Shown here one piece after another: positions 7,318 to 17,431 of a stretch of 64,000 nucleotides of DNA. Source of the DNA: Hyphomonadaceae bacterium (GTDB taxonomy: Bacteria; Pseudomonadota; Alphaproteobacteria; Caulobacterales; Hyphomonadaceae); contig JANQQC010000060.1 in assembly GCA_028285145.1 (NCBI GenBank), positions 62,001 through 126,000 of the forward strand. The letters are read 5' to 3'. The notes beneath the pieces are model-generated. The model searched no databases. It was not told the DNA's origin and saw only the letters and a list, made by a program, of their open reading frames with translations. A program made the position numbers and the translations under genes. Within the stretch, counting starts at the first letter, position 1. The number at the start of each line of letters is the position of its first letter.

Positions 7318-10300
7318 TTGGTTCGCCAAACCGCGAAAGTCGTGATCGTCGAAATCATCGGCGGATTGATCGTGCTCGCGGCGGTGCTTGCGGTGATTCT
7401 CGCGCTGCGGCTGGCCAGCGGTCCCTTGCAGATTGATATCTTCAAGGACGATGTGGCGGGAGCCATATCCGATGCTCGAGACGGACGCCGAACCACGATT
7501 GATAATCTCTGGCTGGAGTGGGCCCCTGAACAGCGGCGCATGCTGGTCGTCGCGCGAGGGCTCGCGCTCTACAGTAATACAGGAGAGCAGGCGGCCACGG
7601 CCGAGCAGGCCGAGATCGATCTGAACGCTTCGGCGCTGTTTACCGGACGACTTGAAGTGTTGCGGCTGCTGCTTTTACGCGGCCGGCTAGATGTCACCGA
7701 AATTGAACGCAACTCCTGGTCCATTGCCGGCGAACCGCTGCCGCCCATTCCCGAGAGCGACAAGTTTCCGGAAACGGGCGCGGAGTGGCTGGACGCGACC
7801 AACAATGCGCTACCTTTCATCCTGTCTGGCGCGCAGAGCATTTCCGAGCAGCTCAATCTTGAGCGCGTCGGTTTCGATGAATTCGAGATTCGCGTCGTCA
7901 ATAAGGATGGCGAACAACTGACCTCACTGAGCAATGCCTCGCTGCGGCTGGACCGCCAGCCCGGCGATCTCGTGCTGCGCGTGTCGGGCCGCCTCGGAGA
8001 AGACGATGCGCGCCGGGGCCTCGCCATACAGCTGGCTACCACCGAAGCCTTTGCTGGCTTGCAGGCCGAGCTTGGCCTCGTCGGCTGGCAGCTATCGGAG
8101 CTGACCTTTGGCCGGCTGGAGACGCAGGCGGAGACCGATGCCCCTGTCCGGCTGGCATTGACGGCGGAGGCTAGCGCTGCCGATGGCGTGTCGATTGTGA
8201 ACCTCGACGGTGAGATTGGTGCCGGTCAGTTCGGCCTTGCGGGTCTGCCAGTGGAGTTCCAGCAGGCAGCATTCGAAGCCGATTACAGCGCCGAACTCGA
8301 CCAGCTTGATTTCAGCCTGCGCGATGTCGAGGCGGACAAGATCAGCGGCGATCTGGACGGCGTGCTGGATGGAACCCTTCGCGGCGCGGCGGCGCGGACC
8401 TTTTCGTTCGAGAGCGATCGGTTGCGTTTGGACGCAACACCGATGTTCGAAGCCCCGTGGGAGTTGAGGGACATCGAAGCCGATGGCGTGCTCGACCTCG
8501 GGGCGCGGCGGGTCGATGTTGGGACAGCGAGCGTTCGTATTGCCGAAGAAGCTGTGTTGTCGGCGCAGGGCGGGATCTCTCTCGGTGCCGGTGACAATGG
8601 CGCGCTTCGCGGAGACATCACCGCTCAGCTCGCCGGGCCCGCGAATGTCGGAGACGTTCTGGCATACTGGCCGGTCGGGCTTGGCAGCGGGGCGCGCAAT
8701 TTCGCGGCGGATAACATCTCCAATGCCGAACTCGTCGAAGCGACTGCGGAGCTGACCCTTCGACCGGACAGCTTTGAAGCGGGGCACCTAAAGGATGAGC
8801 ATCTACTGGTGGAGTTTACCGTCCGCGATGCCGAGGTCGGGTTCCTGCACGATCTGCCGCCTGTTCAGGGTGCGAGCGGGCAGGGACGCCTGACCGGCAA
8901 TGGCTTCCGTGCCGATCTGGATACCGGCACTTTCTCTGGCTGGCAGCTCACTGAAGGACTCGTGGAGTTTCCCCAGTTCATGCCAAAGGGCGAGCCTTTC
9001 CGGATCTACGCCGAAGGCACGGGTGAGGCCGTGGAGATTTTGCGGACAGTGTCGGAGTCCCGCCTGCAGCTGGAAGCGGAGATGGGGTTCGACCCTGAGC
9101 GTGTGAGCGGGCAGGGCGAGGCCACGTTCGAAATGTTCCGGCCCGCTTTATCTGACGTCCCGTTCGAGGACATTCGCATGTCGGTGAAAGGCGTGGTGCG
9201 TGAGGGCGGGCTGACCAGCGTCGCAGCCGGGCTCGACCTGACGGAGGCCCGCGCAGATGTGACGCTGGATGAAAGCTCACTGACGGTCCGGGGGTATGGC
9301 GATCTCGGGCCGGCTCCGGTTCAGTTCACCTGGCGCGATGGGTTCAGCGATGGTGGCCGACCGGCCAATATCTCGGCCTCAGCCATTGTGACGCCGGACG
9401 TGCTCAACCGGTTCGGCGTGCTGGGCCGAGCCTTTCTGAGCGGTGAAATCCCCGTCGAGATGCAGGGGCAGGCGGCAGGCAACTCCGTCGCGAAGGCCGA
9501 TGTCGCGTTCGATCTGTCCCGAGCACGGATCGATCTCTCCGAGATTGGATGGATCAAGCCGGCCGGGGATCGTGCGCGCGCCACGCTGAGTTTTGATGCG
9601 CAATCAGAGGCGCGCGAGGCCTCAGGTTACCTTGAAGCCGATGATGTCATTCTCGATGGTGACATCACTTTTGCCGAGGACGGACAATTGCTGGCGGCTG
9701 ATCTGCGGCGGGCGTTCCTGGAAGATCGCGCAGATGTCAGCGGGAAAATCACGCGGGACGGCGATGGCAGCCTGTCGGTCAGCCTGTCCGGCGCTTTTCT
9801 TGATGTCTCCAGCGCGGTTCCAGATATTGGCGCGATGGGCGGAGCGGGGAGTTTTGACGATCCGCTGACGCTCGATGCCGAGGTTGACCGGCTCCGGTTG
9901 CGCGGCGGGCTGGAAATGCGCACGGCGCGGATGGCGATGATTTCGACCGCCGAAGGGCTGCAGTCTTTTTCCGCGGCGGGCCGGCTGGAGAGCGGCGAAC
10001 CGTTCGAGGCGTCCTACCAGGCGGTGGAGCGGGGCGCGGAAGTCAGCCTTGATGCGGGCGATGCTGGGTTCCTGACGAGCGCTTTCCTCGGAGCTGACTT
10101 CCTGCAAGGCGGGCGAATTGAGCTCGATGGCCAATTGGTGCCCGGCTCCACGCCGTCAGAGATCGATATCAGCATCTCCGATGCGCGCCTGCGCGATGCG
10201 CCATTCCTGACGCAAATTCTTTCGCTCGCCTCTCTGCGCGGGCTTGCCGATACGCTGGGCGGGGAAGGCGTGTTGTTCAGCCGGATCGATGTGCCGCTGA

Positions 10301-10707
10301 CGATTTCCGATGGCCGCTACATCGTGGATGGGGGCCGTGCTTCGGGGCCGGCACTCGGCCTGACGGTCAATGGCTATGTCGGCACAGAGGACGGGGACAT
10401 CCATATCGACGGCGTCCTCGTGCCGAGTTTCGGCCTGAACTCGGCGCTGGGCGGGATACCGATCATTGGCGACCTTGTCGTCGGCCGCGATGGAGAGGGC
10501 GTGTTCTCGCTGACCTACTCCGTGCGCGGGACGCTGGAGAAGGCGCAGGTATCGGTGAACCCGCTTTCGGCGGTTGCACCGGGCATCATTCGGCGGATCT
10601 TCGAGAACCCGGCGCAGACCGATGTTCCCGAATTCCAGACCCGCGATCCGGATGATCCGATTCCGTCAGAGCTTGAGCCGCTGCCGCCGCCGGAAGTGGT
10701 CGACTAG
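7318..10707 (+). CDS. AsmA-like / DUF3971-type large envelope protein
   Basis: A 1,129-residue protein with one N-terminal transmembrane helix (about 8-32, [23 protein letters not shown]) and a very long periplasmic part of repeating beta-strand units. Near the C-terminus [25 protein letters not shown] and the following [24 protein letters not shown] match the AsmA-like C-terminal region shared with YhdP-type proteins. Such proteins belong to the repeating beta-groove superfamily, implicated in moving phospholipid from inner to outer membrane. The start is TTG at 7318 with an ACGGAG site about 10 bases upstream. Its stop overlaps the tyrS stop tail to tail. The exact lipid role is inference. 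Confidence 0.85.
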   Translation: MVRQTAKVVIVEIIGGLIVLAAVLAVILALRLASGPLQIDIFKDDVAGAISDARDGRRTTIDNLWLEWAPEQRRMLVVARGLALYSNTGEQAATAEQAEIDLNASALFTGRLEVLRLLLLRGRLDVTEIERNSWSIAGEPLPPIPESDKFPETGAEWLDATNNALPFILSGAQSISEQLNLERVGFDEFEIRVVNKDGEQLTSLSNASLRLDRQPGDLVLRVSGRLGEDDARRGLAIQLATTEAFAGLQAELGLVGWQLSELTFGRLETQAETDAPVRLALTAEASAADGVSIVNLDGEIGAGQFGLAGLPVEFQQAAFEADYSAELDQLDFSLRDVEADKISGDLDGVLDGTLRGAAARTFSFESDRLRLDATPMFEAPWELRDIEADGVLDLGARRVDVGTASVRIAEEAVLSAQGGISLGAGDNGALRGDITAQLAGPANVGDVLAYWPVGLGSGARNFAADNISNAELVEATAELTLRPDSFEAGHLKDEHLLVEFTVRDAEVGFLHDLPPVQGASGQGRLTGNGFRADLDTGTFSGWQLTEGLVEFPQFMPKGEPFRIYAEGTGEAVEILRTVSESRLQLEAEMGFDPERVSGQGEATFEMFRPALSDVPFEDIRMSVKGVVREGGLTSVAAGLDLTEARADVTLDESSLTVRGYGDLGPAPVQFTWRDGFSDGGRPANISASAIVTPDVLNRFGVLGRAFLSGEIPVEMQGQAAGNSVAKADVAFDLSRARIDLSEIGWIKPAGDRARATLSFDAQSEAREASGYLEADDVILDGDITFAEDGQLLAADLRRAFLEDRADVSGKITRDGDGSLSVSLSGAFLDVSSAVPDIGAMGGAGSFDDPLTLDAEVDRLRLRGGLEMRTARMAMISTAEGLQSFSAAGRLESGEPFEASYQAVERGAEVSLDAGDAGFLTSAFLGADFLQGGRIELDGQLVPGSTPSEIDISISDARLRDAPFLTQILSLASLRGLADTLGGEGVLFSRIDVPLTISDGRYIVDGGRASGPALGLTVNGYVGTEDGDIHIDGVLVPSFGLNSALGGIPIIGDLVVGRDGEGVFSLTYSVRGTLEKAQVSVNPLSAVAPGIIRRIFENPAQTDVPEFQTRDPDDPIPSELEPLPPPEVVD

Positions 10708-11954
10708 ACCGGCTTGATCAAAGCGTGGCGTTTCTTGCCGGCCGAAAGCTTGATCGCGCCATCGACGAGATCATCGGTTGAAAGCGTGGCGTTCTGATCG
10801 GCCACCGCGGTATCGTTCACTTTGGCAGCGCCCTGCTTGATCATTCGCCGCGCATCGCCATTGGACTTGGTGAGCCCTGCGGCTGTGAAGGCGGCGGCTA
10901 CGAGATAGCCGCTCTCCAGTTCGCTGGCTGGCACTTCGGCGGTGGGTAAGGCGTCAGCGCTCGCCCCCGACTCGAAGACGGCTGCAGCGGCGGTCCGGGA
11001 TTCGGCTGCGGCTTCCTCGCCATGCAGGAGCGCCGTGGCGGCGTCCGCAAGCGCGATCTTGGCGTCGTTGATCTCCGCGCCTTCCAGCCTTTCGAGGCGG
11101 GCGATCTCATCCAGTGGGAGTTCGGTGAAGAGGCGCAGGAAACGGCCGACATCGGCGTCTTCGGTGTTGCGCCAGAACTGCCAGTATTCGTAGGGGCTGC
11201 GCCGGTCGGCATTCAGCCAGACGGCACCGTCGGCTGTCTTGCCCATCTTGCCGCCGGACGCGGTGGTGATGAGTGGGCAGGTGAGGCCGAACGCGTCGCC
11301 GCCATCGGCTTTGTGAATCAGGTCCGCGCCGCCGAGGATATTCCCCCACTGATCGGAACCGCCCATTTGCAGGGCGCACCCATGACGGCGGAAGAGTTCG
11401 AGGAAGTCGTAGGACTGCAAGAGCAGGTAGTTGAATTCGAGGAAGGTGTAGGGCTGCTCGGCTGCGAGGCGCCGGGCGACGGTATCCTGCTTCACCATCG
11501 TGTTGATGGTGAAGTGACGGCCAACCTCGCGTAGCACGTCGATGTATCCAAGCTCGTTGAGCCAGTCCGCATTGTTGACCATAAGGGCGTCAGTTTCACC
11601 GGAGCCAAACGTCAGGAAGGGCTCGAACGCCTTGCGGATGCCTTCAATGTTGGAGGCGATCTGGGATTCGGTCAGCAGGGGGCGGGACTTTTCCTTGTCG
11701 GTGGGGTCACCGATCTTGGTGGTGCCGCCGCCCATGAGCACGATGGGTTTGCCGCCGGCCTGCTGAAGCCGTCGGAGCATCATGATGCCCATAAGCGAAC
11801 CGACATGCAGACTGTCGGCGGTCGCATCGAATCCGATATAGGCGGAGGGCGTGCCGCTGGCGCAGTAGGCGTCCAGTTCATCCGTGTGCGTGACTTGCTT
11901 GATGAAGCCGCGCGCGTCTAACTCGCGCAGAAAATCAGATGTGTAGGCGCTCAT
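10704..11954 (-). CDS. tyrS: Tyrosyl-tRNA synthetase
   Basis: A 416-residue class Ic aminoacyl-tRNA synthetase of normal length. The HIGH-like motif is HVGS at about 51-54, the tyrosine-binding and anticodon-adjacent regions are intact ([11 protein letters not shown]), and the KMSKS-like loop is KMGKT. A C-terminal S4 RNA-binding domain starts near residue 350 ([19 protein letters not shown]). A GGAG site precedes the ATG. The gene is divergent from anmK, with only 45 bases between start codons. Confidence 0.97.
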   Translation of the reverse strand: MSAYTSDFLRELDARGFIKQVTHTDELDAYCASGTPSAYIGFDATADSLHVGSLMGIMMLRRLQQAGGKPIVLMGGGTTKIGDPTDKEKSRPLLTESQIASNIEGIRKAFEPFLTFGSGETDALMVNNADWLNELGYIDVLREVGRHFTINTMVKQDTVARRLAAEQPYTFLEFNYLLLQSYDFLELFRRHGCALQMGGSDQWGNILGGADLIHKADGGDAFGLTCPLITTASGGKMGKTADGAVWLNADRRSPYEYWQFWRNTEDADVGRFLRLFTELPLDEIARLERLEGAEINDAKIALADAATALLHGEEAAAESRTAAAAVFESGASADALPTAEVPASELESGYLVAAAFTAAGLTKSNGDARRMIKQGAAKVNDTAVADQNATLSTDDLVDGAIKLSAGKKRHALIKPV

Positions 11955-11999
11955 ATCGGTCTCCGTAAGCGGCGCGCACTAGCACGGGAGCCAACAGGT

Positions 12000-13130
12000 T
12001 TGAACAGCACGCATGAGGATTTCGAGCCTGTCTGGGCGGCAGGATTCATGTCTGGCACCTCGCTGGACGCTGTGGATGCGGCCCTGATTCTGACAGACGG
12101 CGTGCGTGTGCTCGATTTCGGGGCCGTTGCCGAGCGCAAGTACACGCCCGAGGAACGCGCCGTCCTACAGGACGGGACGCAGGCTGCGCGCGAGTGGAAC
12201 TGGAAGGGGTCGGAGCCTGCGACTGCGTTCGCCGACATGGAGGCGGTCATCACGGCCACGCATCTCGACGCCTGGCGGATGCTGCTTGAGGATTGGGATG
12301 GACCGGCCCCGGTGATTGCCGGGGTTCACGGGCAGACGGTACTTCACCGGCGGCCGACGCCGGACTCCAAGGGTGCAACGCGCCAACTTCTGGATGGTGC
12401 GCGGTTGCAGGCTGAGCTTGGTCTCACCCTCGCCTTTGATTTTCGCACGGCGGATGTGGCGGCAGGCGGGCAAGGCGCGCCGCTGGCCCCGGCCTATCAC
12501 GGGGCGCTGCTTGAGCGAATGCAGGGCGAGGCAGCGGCGGTACTTAACCTGGGCGGGGTTGCCAATATCACGGGCCGAGCTGCAGACGGGACGCTGTCTG
12601 CTTTTGATACAGGGCCGGCAAACGGACCGATCGATGAATGGGTAGAGGGGCATGGCCGCGGAACGCATGATGACGGCGGTCGGTTCGCTTCGGCCGGACA
12701 TGTTCATGAAGGCCTGCTGGCGCAGCTTTGTGAGCATCCTTGGTTCGGGGAGGAGCCGCCAAAGTCACTCGACCGCTACGATTTCAACGCCAACATGGCG
12801 CGGGGCCTGTCCTTTGAGGATGGCGCGGCGACGCTGACGGCTTTTTCATCACGAGCGGTGGCGATGGGGCTGGCACTGCTGCCAGAGCCTCCGTCGGTCC
12901 TCGTTGTCTGCGGGGGTGGCCGTCACAATCCGGCGATGATGGCGCGCTTGCGTGAAGAGGTGCCGGCGCGGGTGATCACGGCCGAGGATGCCGGGTGGCG
13001 TGGCGATTCGATCGAGGCTGAAGCGTTCGCCTTCCTTGCCGTGCGGACGAAGCGCGACTTGCCTATCAGCTGGCCGGAGACGACCGGGGCGCCCGCACCG
13101 ATGACGGGCGGGCGCTTGATCGGGGTTTAG
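12000..13130 (+). CDS. anmK: Anhydro-N-acetylmuramic acid kinase
   Basis: A 376-residue sugar kinase of the peptidoglycan recycling pathway. It hydrates and phosphorylates 1,6-anhydro-MurNAc to MurNAc-6-phosphate in the cytoplasm. The N-terminal phosphate-binding loop AAGFMSGTSLDAVDAAL is diagnostic, and HGQTVLHRP-like, NLGGVANIT and CGGGRHNP segments are all present in order. The start is TTG at 12000 with GGGAG about 10 bases upstream. The 3' end overlaps the stop of the convergent thioredoxin-like gene by 4 bases. Confidence 0.95.
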   Translation: MNSTHEDFEPVWAAGFMSGTSLDAVDAALILTDGVRVLDFGAVAERKYTPEERAVLQDGTQAAREWNWKGSEPATAFADMEAVITATHLDAWRMLLEDWDGPAPVIAGVHGQTVLHRRPTPDSKGATRQLLDGARLQAELGLTLAFDFRTADVAAGGQGAPLAPAYHGALLERMQGEAAAVLNLGGVANITGRAADGTLSAFDTGPANGPIDEWVEGHGRGTHDDGGRFASAGHVHEGLLAQLCEHPWFGEEPPKSLDRYDFNANMARGLSFEDGAATLTAFSSRAVAMGLALLPEPPSVLVVCGGGRHNPAMMARLREEVPARVITAEDAGWRGDSIEAEAFAFLAVRTKRDLPISWPETTGAPAPMTGGRLIGV

Positions 13131-13573
13131 GCCGCAGCGGCTGCAGTTTCGAGGGCCGCGCGGATCTCGGCTTCGGTCATGTCCTTGCGCACCACGCTCA
13201 CAACCTCGCCATCATCGAGATCGACGAGCAGCAGGAGGCCGGTGCCGACGCCTTCATTGTAGTAGGCGCGAACAGCCTCACCGATGCCGGCTTCATCCGC
13301 AGCGGTGAAGTAAGCGACTTCATCCTTATCGGTGAAATCGAGCACGACGTGCAAGACGCCTTCAATTGGCTCACCGGTCCGAATGGCGGCGAGCTTCGGA
13401 TCGAGGACCTTGCAGCTGCCGCACCAGTCCGCATAGGACAACGCGGCCACGAGGCGGGTCTCTTCGGTGATGATTTCCGTCACCTGAGCCGGGGACTCCG
13501 GTGACGCGGCAGGCGCGCCACAGGCGGCGAGTCCCAGAACAGAAAAAGCGGCGAATGCTTGAACAACGCGCAT
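13127..13573 (-). CDS. Thioredoxin-like lipoprotein
   Basis: A 148-residue protein with a lipoprotein signal (lipobox LAAC, Cys19) followed by a compact thioredoxin-like domain. The redox motif is WCGSC at about 50-54 (ADWCGSCKVL), like the C-terminal domain of DsbD and related periplasmic thioredoxins. The residue after the lipidated cysteine is Gly, so sorting to the outer membrane is expected. A role in disulfide reduction or cytochrome maturation is possible, but there is no partner gene nearby. The stop overlaps anmK tail to tail. Confidence 0.8.
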   Translation of the reverse strand: MRVVQAFAAFSVLGLAACGAPAASPESPAQVTEIITEETRLVAALSYADWCGSCKVLDPKLAAIRTGEPIEGVLHVVLDFTDKDEVAYFTAADEAGIGEAVRAYYNEGVGTGLLLLVDLDDGEVVSVVRKDMTEAEIRAALETAAAAA

Positions 13574-13647
13574 GACATCAAACTCCCTGGATGCGCGCCG
13601 GTGCTAGCATGCAGGGGAGAGCGAGTGGATTGACGTTCTCGTGAGCG

Positions 13648-14325
13648 TCAGTCTTCTTCGGCTTCGAGGCGCAGCTTCTCTTCGGCTTCGGCGAGGCGGC
13701 GATCGAGGTAGATGCCGCACTTCTCGATCAGCTCGTCCATCTTGCCTTCGTAGAAGTGGTTTGCGCCGGGGACGGCGTCGCGTTCGATCACTTCGCCCTT
13801 CTGGACACGGACTTTCTGAAGCGCGCGCTCGACGTCGGCCGGGCCCGCGACGGCGTCATTATCGCCATTGATGATCAGGCCGGAGGCCGGGCAAGGAGCG
13901 AGGAAGGTCAGGTCGTAGTGGTTGGCAGGCGGGGAGACCGCAAGGAAGCCGTCAATCTCAGGGCGGCGCATCAGCAGCTGAAGGGTGATCCAGGCCCCGA
14001 AGGAGTAACCGGCGCACCAGACATAGCGCGGGCTTTCGGTGAGGTTTTCGAGATAGTCGAGGACGTAGGCCGCGTCTTCGAGTTCACCGATACCCTGATC
14101 GTAGACACCCTGCGAACGACCGACGCCGCGTGAGTTGTAGCGAAGGACGCCAAAGCCGCGCTCTTCGAACAGCTGGAACAGGCGAATCGAGATCGGGTCC
14201 TGCATAGTGCCGCCCGCTTTAGGGTGGGGATGAAGGATCAGCGCAATTGGTGCGCCTTCGACGGGCGGCTCTGTGTAGCGGCCTTCGATGCGGCCGGACG
14301 GGCCGGGGATGATGAGTTCTGCCAT
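13648..14325 (-). CDS. Alpha/beta hydrolase, COG2945-like
   Basis: A 225-residue alpha/beta hydrolase of the short, lidless type. Key elements are ILHPHPKAGGTM, YNSRGVGRSQG, the nucleophile elbow GYSFGAW (Ser about 108), GDNDAV for the acid and ANHFYEGK for the catalytic histidine. Family members are often annotated as dienelactone-hydrolase-like; the substrate is unknown. The C-terminus is a charged helix (RRLAEAEEKLRLEAEED). It sits just before the polysaccharide locus and on the same strand as the flippase, with a 138-base gap. Confidence 0.85.
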   Translation of the reverse strand: MAELIIPGPSGRIEGRYTEPPVEGAPIALILHPHPKAGGTMQDPISIRLFQLFEERGFGVLRYNSRGVGRSQGVYDQGIGELEDAAYVLDYLENLTESPRYVWCAGYSFGAWITLQLLMRRPEIDGFLAVSPPANHYDLTFLAPCPASGLIINGDNDAVAGPADVERALQKVRVQKGEVIERDAVPGANHFYEGKMDELIEKCGIYLDRRLAEAEEKLRLEAEED

Positions 14326-14463
14326 GGGGCGCCTCTTCTGGGTGCGGCGTAAAGGTTGCCGGGATAAGCGATATGGGGTGCGAATTGCAAGTTTTTCAGC
14401 AGTCCCGCCATTGAGCGGCGCTCTAGCGCGAAAACTCGGCTGGTTCGAAATCCGGCATTGGGC

Positions 14464-15969
14464 TTATTTCGACACGATGGCTGCTGCGATGGTTCGAAAC
14501 TCACCGAAGGCTTTTCGGTCGAATGCCAGCAGGCCAACGCCGTAAAACACGACACCGGCAACCACGAAGACCGGAAGCCGCAGCAGCGGGTCCGCCGGCA
14601 TGAAGGCGAGGTCCAGGGGCCAGACCTGTCGAAGCGTGAGTGTCATGGCCAGAGAGATGACGAGGGGAGCCCAAAGCGCGCGGCCAAGCCCTAGCAGCGT
14701 TCCATCCACGAGGCGCAGAAGCGCCTTCATGCTTGGCAGGGATACGAGCAACAGCACAGCAACATAGATCTGAACCGCGGTGATCAGCCCGAACTGGATA
14801 CCAATCGCAAAGCCAACAGAGATGAGTACCGCTTCGATGGTGGCCCATTTGAACAGAACGTCCGCGCGCCCAAGCGCCATGTACATGGCACTTTGTGAAC
14901 TGAGCAGCGACTTCACGGCCCCGACCGGTGCAATCAGGGCGAGAATTGGGGCGGCCGCCGCCATACCTTCTCCAAGGGCGATATCCACGAGGGGTTCGGC
15001 GAGCGCGGCGATCCCGGCCAATGCGGGGAAGATGATCAACGCAACTAGACGATAAGTCCGCAGGCAGGCGGCGCGCATGCGGCTGGTGTCGGTATGGAAT
15101 TGCGACATTGTCGGCAGAAGCACCGACGTCAGCCCCTGGGCGAAAATCTGTACCGGCACAATCATGATGCGAAAGGCGATTGAGTAAGCGCCGAGCGCGG
15201 TCACCCCGATCACCCTGCCGATCAACAGATTTGGCACGTTGTTGGCGAGGAAGGTGATAAAGCGTGTGCCGAGCAGGTTCGAGCTGAAGCCGAACACATT
15301 TGCGATCTCGCTCCAACGGTATTCGAAGGCGACAGTCGTATTCCGCGCAAATCCCCATAGCATGATGGTTTTCACGAAGAACATTGCGACCTGCTGATAG
15401 ACGAGCGCCCATGCCCCAGCGCCCTGTATCGCGGTCACGACAGCGGCGGCGATCCCGCAGGAAATCGACACGACTTCGACGATTGTCATCTGCTTGAACT
15501 TGAGGTCGCGCTGTAACCGGGCTCCCGGCACAATGCTCAGGCAATTGAGAATCAAGGCGATCGACAGGGCCTGCGTGATCGGCTCGACTTCCGGTTCGCG
15601 GAAGAAGTCAGCCAGTGGACCGGAAATGGCGAAAAGCCCGCAGGTCATGATCAGTCCGAGGCCGAGATTAGTCCACAGTACACTCGACCACATGGCGCGT
15701 GATGGGTTCTCGGCGCGCACCAGCGCAGGACCAAGCCCGACATCGTTGAAGATCATCAGGAACAGGATGATCGGCATCGCGATCTGCATGATCCCGAAAT
15801 CGGCCAGATCCAGAAAACGGCTGAGAATCGGGATGATCAGCACGGCGGAGGTGATGCGGGCGATATTGGCAAGGCTTGTCCAGATCGCGCCTTTGGCAAC
15901 AGTGCCGCCCAGTCCGCCGGGTTTGGCGGCGGGTGGTCCGGAGCTCAAAGGTTGGGTCGGGGTTGCCAT
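14464..15969 (-). CDS. Polysaccharide flippase, Wzx/MOP superfamily
   Basis: A 501-residue integral membrane protein with about 12-14 hydrophobic segments and the N-terminal signature GAIWTSLANIARITSAVLIIPILSRFL of polysaccharide-biosynthesis flippases. The motif LGLGLIMTCG and the long second half fit the lipopolysaccharide/exopolysaccharide branch. It would move lipid-linked oligosaccharide repeat units across the inner membrane. It marks the left end of the polysaccharide locus. The specific glycan cannot be deduced. Two antisense readings within it are shadows. Confidence 0.9.
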   Translation of the reverse strand: MATPTQPLSSGPPAAKPGGLGGTVAKGAIWTSLANIARITSAVLIIPILSRFLDLADFGIMQIAMPIILFLMIFNDVGLGPALVRAENPSRAMWSSVLWTNLGLGLIMTCGLFAISGPLADFFREPEVEPITQALSIALILNCLSIVPGARLQRDLKFKQMTIVEVVSISCGIAAAVVTAIQGAGAWALVYQQVAMFFVKTIMLWGFARNTTVAFEYRWSEIANVFGFSSNLLGTRFITFLANNVPNLLIGRVIGVTALGAYSIAFRIMIVPVQIFAQGLTSVLLPTMSQFHTDTSRMRAACLRTYRLVALIIFPALAGIAALAEPLVDIALGEGMAAAAPILALIAPVGAVKSLLSSQSAMYMALGRADVLFKWATIEAVLISVGFAIGIQFGLITAVQIYVAVLLLVSLPSMKALLRLVDGTLLGLGRALWAPLVISLAMTLTLRQVWPLDLAFMPADPLLRLPVFVVAGVVFYGVGLLAFDRKAFGEFRTIAAAIVSK

Positions 15970-16041
15970 CTGGCTACGTGTCTTCCTGTCTTGTTCCAGA
16001 CGCTTCCTGTACGGAAACGACGAAAGTAGGGCCGTTATTGC

Positions 16042-16167
16042 TCAGGAACGCCTCAAAGACGAAAGGCGTGCTTTGGCCGTTGGGCTGCATCCGCCTTCTT
16101 TGGCTGTGCCGGTAGCATAGTCCAGAATTTCTCTCAGCGTTCCGTCGCTTACTGTTGTTTGCGGCAT
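16042..16167 (-). CDS. Possible small ORF upstream of the flippase
   Basis: A 41-residue reading frame (MPQTTVSDGTLREILDYATG...) beginning at ATG 16167, after a purine-rich stretch (AGAAGAAGAGAG) that could act as a weak ribosome site. The product is soluble, without recognisable domains. It lies between the flippase start (15969) and the divergent Tat-protein gene (16367). Coding status is uncertain; the stretch may equally be untranslated leader of the flippase mRNA. Confidence 0.25.
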   Translation of the reverse strand: MPQTTVSDGTLREILDYATGTAKEGGCSPTAKARLSSLRRS

Positions 16168-16366
16168 GCTCTCTTCTTCTAAAAAAACCAACAGCTGCAG
16201 CTGCATACCGGCGCTGTAAGAATGTGACCGCAATCGCTGTGCCAGAAATTGATGACCCCTGGGTCCCGGATTTGAAATCTGACCTATGCTTGTGCATCAG
16301 CTGTTCTGGCAGGCTTGTTGCTTTACGTTGAATTGATGTCGGAGCTTTGAGGGCAATGGTAAAAAC

Positions 16367-17395
16367 ATGAGTGATGATCAGCCGATGCAAAAGTCGCCGT
16401 TTTCAAGACGCGCATTCCTAGCCGCGTCTGCAGCCGCCGCGACGTCGGCATGCTCTGAGAGGACCTGGATACCCGATGACAACCACGCGCCTGACCAGTT
16501 CAGCCGTGGATCAACGCCGTACATCGACACGCTGCAAGTCGTCGATGAGGATTATGATGGACCGTTCCGGACCAAGTTCGCACCTCATTTCGGCATGTTT
16601 GAAGATTCTGCCGGAACGGAGTTGATAGACCAGTTGGCGTTCGCTGCTGATCAGGGGTTCCGTGCGTGGGAGGATAATTTCATGCCACGCCGTACCCCTG
16701 ATCAGCAGGAGCGGCTGGCGCTTGCCATGAGCGATCTTGGCATTGAGATGGGTATCTTTGTGGCCGCCGATCGTCATGGATGGAGCAAGCCCACGATGAC
16801 GACGGCGGATCCGGATGCCCGAGCCATGTTCTTGGAACAGATCGAGGAAGGTGTTGCATGCGCGGAAAGAACTGGCGCGACGCAGATGACTGTGCTTGCC
16901 GGACGCTACGATCCCGGCGTTGAGCGGCAATACCAACTCATTAATGTCATCGAAAATCTTCGCTATGCCTGCGACCTGATCGAGTCTCACGGACTGACCA
17001 TGGCCCTTGAGCCGATCAATTCCGGCACCGACTTCCCGCACGTCTTCCTGGACAATATTGACGATGCCTATCTGATTTGTCGCGCAGTGGACCGTCCTGG
17101 CTGCAAGCTGCTGTTCGACATCTATCATCATCAGGTGATGGACGGGAACATCATCCAGGCGATCGATACGAGCTGGGATGAGATCAGTTACTTCCAGATT
17201 GCAGACCACCCCGGACGAAACGAGCCGGGCAGCGGGGAAGTGAACTACTCAAACGTTCTCCAGCACATCCATACCAAGGGCTATCGCGGCATTATTGGGA
17301 TGGAGCACGGTGTGAATGGCGAGGGCGCAGAAGGCGAGGCCCGGATGATCGCCAGGTATCGCGGCTTCGACGCGCTTATGAATCGAGACGGGTAA
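16367..17395 (+). CDS. Tat-exported hydroxypyruvate isomerase-like TIM-barrel protein
   Basis: A 342-residue protein with a twin-arginine signal (SRRAFLAASAAAATSAC; a lipobox-like SAC ends it) and an AP-endonuclease-2/xylose-isomerase-like TIM barrel. Barrel metal-site segments match hydroxypyruvate isomerases: LEPINSGTDFPHVFL, LFDIYHHQVMDG, FQIADHPGRNEPG and GMEHG. The substrate is likely a small keto-sugar or sugar acid. Export is unusual for this family, whose best known members are cytoplasmic. It sits in the polysaccharide locus, followed by a terminator hairpin. The link to glycan synthesis or turnover is inference. Confidence 0.85.
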   Translation: MSDDQPMQKSPFSRRAFLAASAAAATSACSERTWIPDDNHAPDQFSRGSTPYIDTLQVVDEDYDGPFRTKFAPHFGMFEDSAGTELIDQLAFAADQGFRAWEDNFMPRRTPDQQERLALAMSDLGIEMGIFVAADRHGWSKPTMTTADPDARAMFLEQIEEGVACAERTGATQMTVLAGRYDPGVERQYQLINVIENLRYACDLIESHGLTMALEPINSGTDFPHVFLDNIDDAYLICRAVDRPGCKLLFDIYHHQVMDGNIIQAIDTSWDEISYFQIADHPGRNEPGSGEVNYSNVLQHIHTKGYRGIIGMEHGVNGEGAEGEARMIARYRGFDALMNRDG

Positions 17396-17399
17396 GGAG

Positions 17400-17425
17400 C
17401 AGGGTGGCTGTTCGCCGCCCTGTTT
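17400..17425. terminator. Hairpin terminator between convergent genes
   Basis: Arms CAGGGTGGC and GCCGCCCTG pair over 9 positions (one G-T) around a 5-base loop, followed by TTT on the plus strand. It lies just after the stop of the Tat-exported barrel protein and just before the stop of the convergent cytidylyltransferase gene. Confidence 0.65.
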
Positions 17426-17431
17426 GACGGC

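Noticed and set aside
14440..14460. GGTTCGAAATCC resembling a tRNA T-loop
   Set aside because: The flanking bases do not pair as a T stem and no acceptor or anticodon stems are found on either strand.
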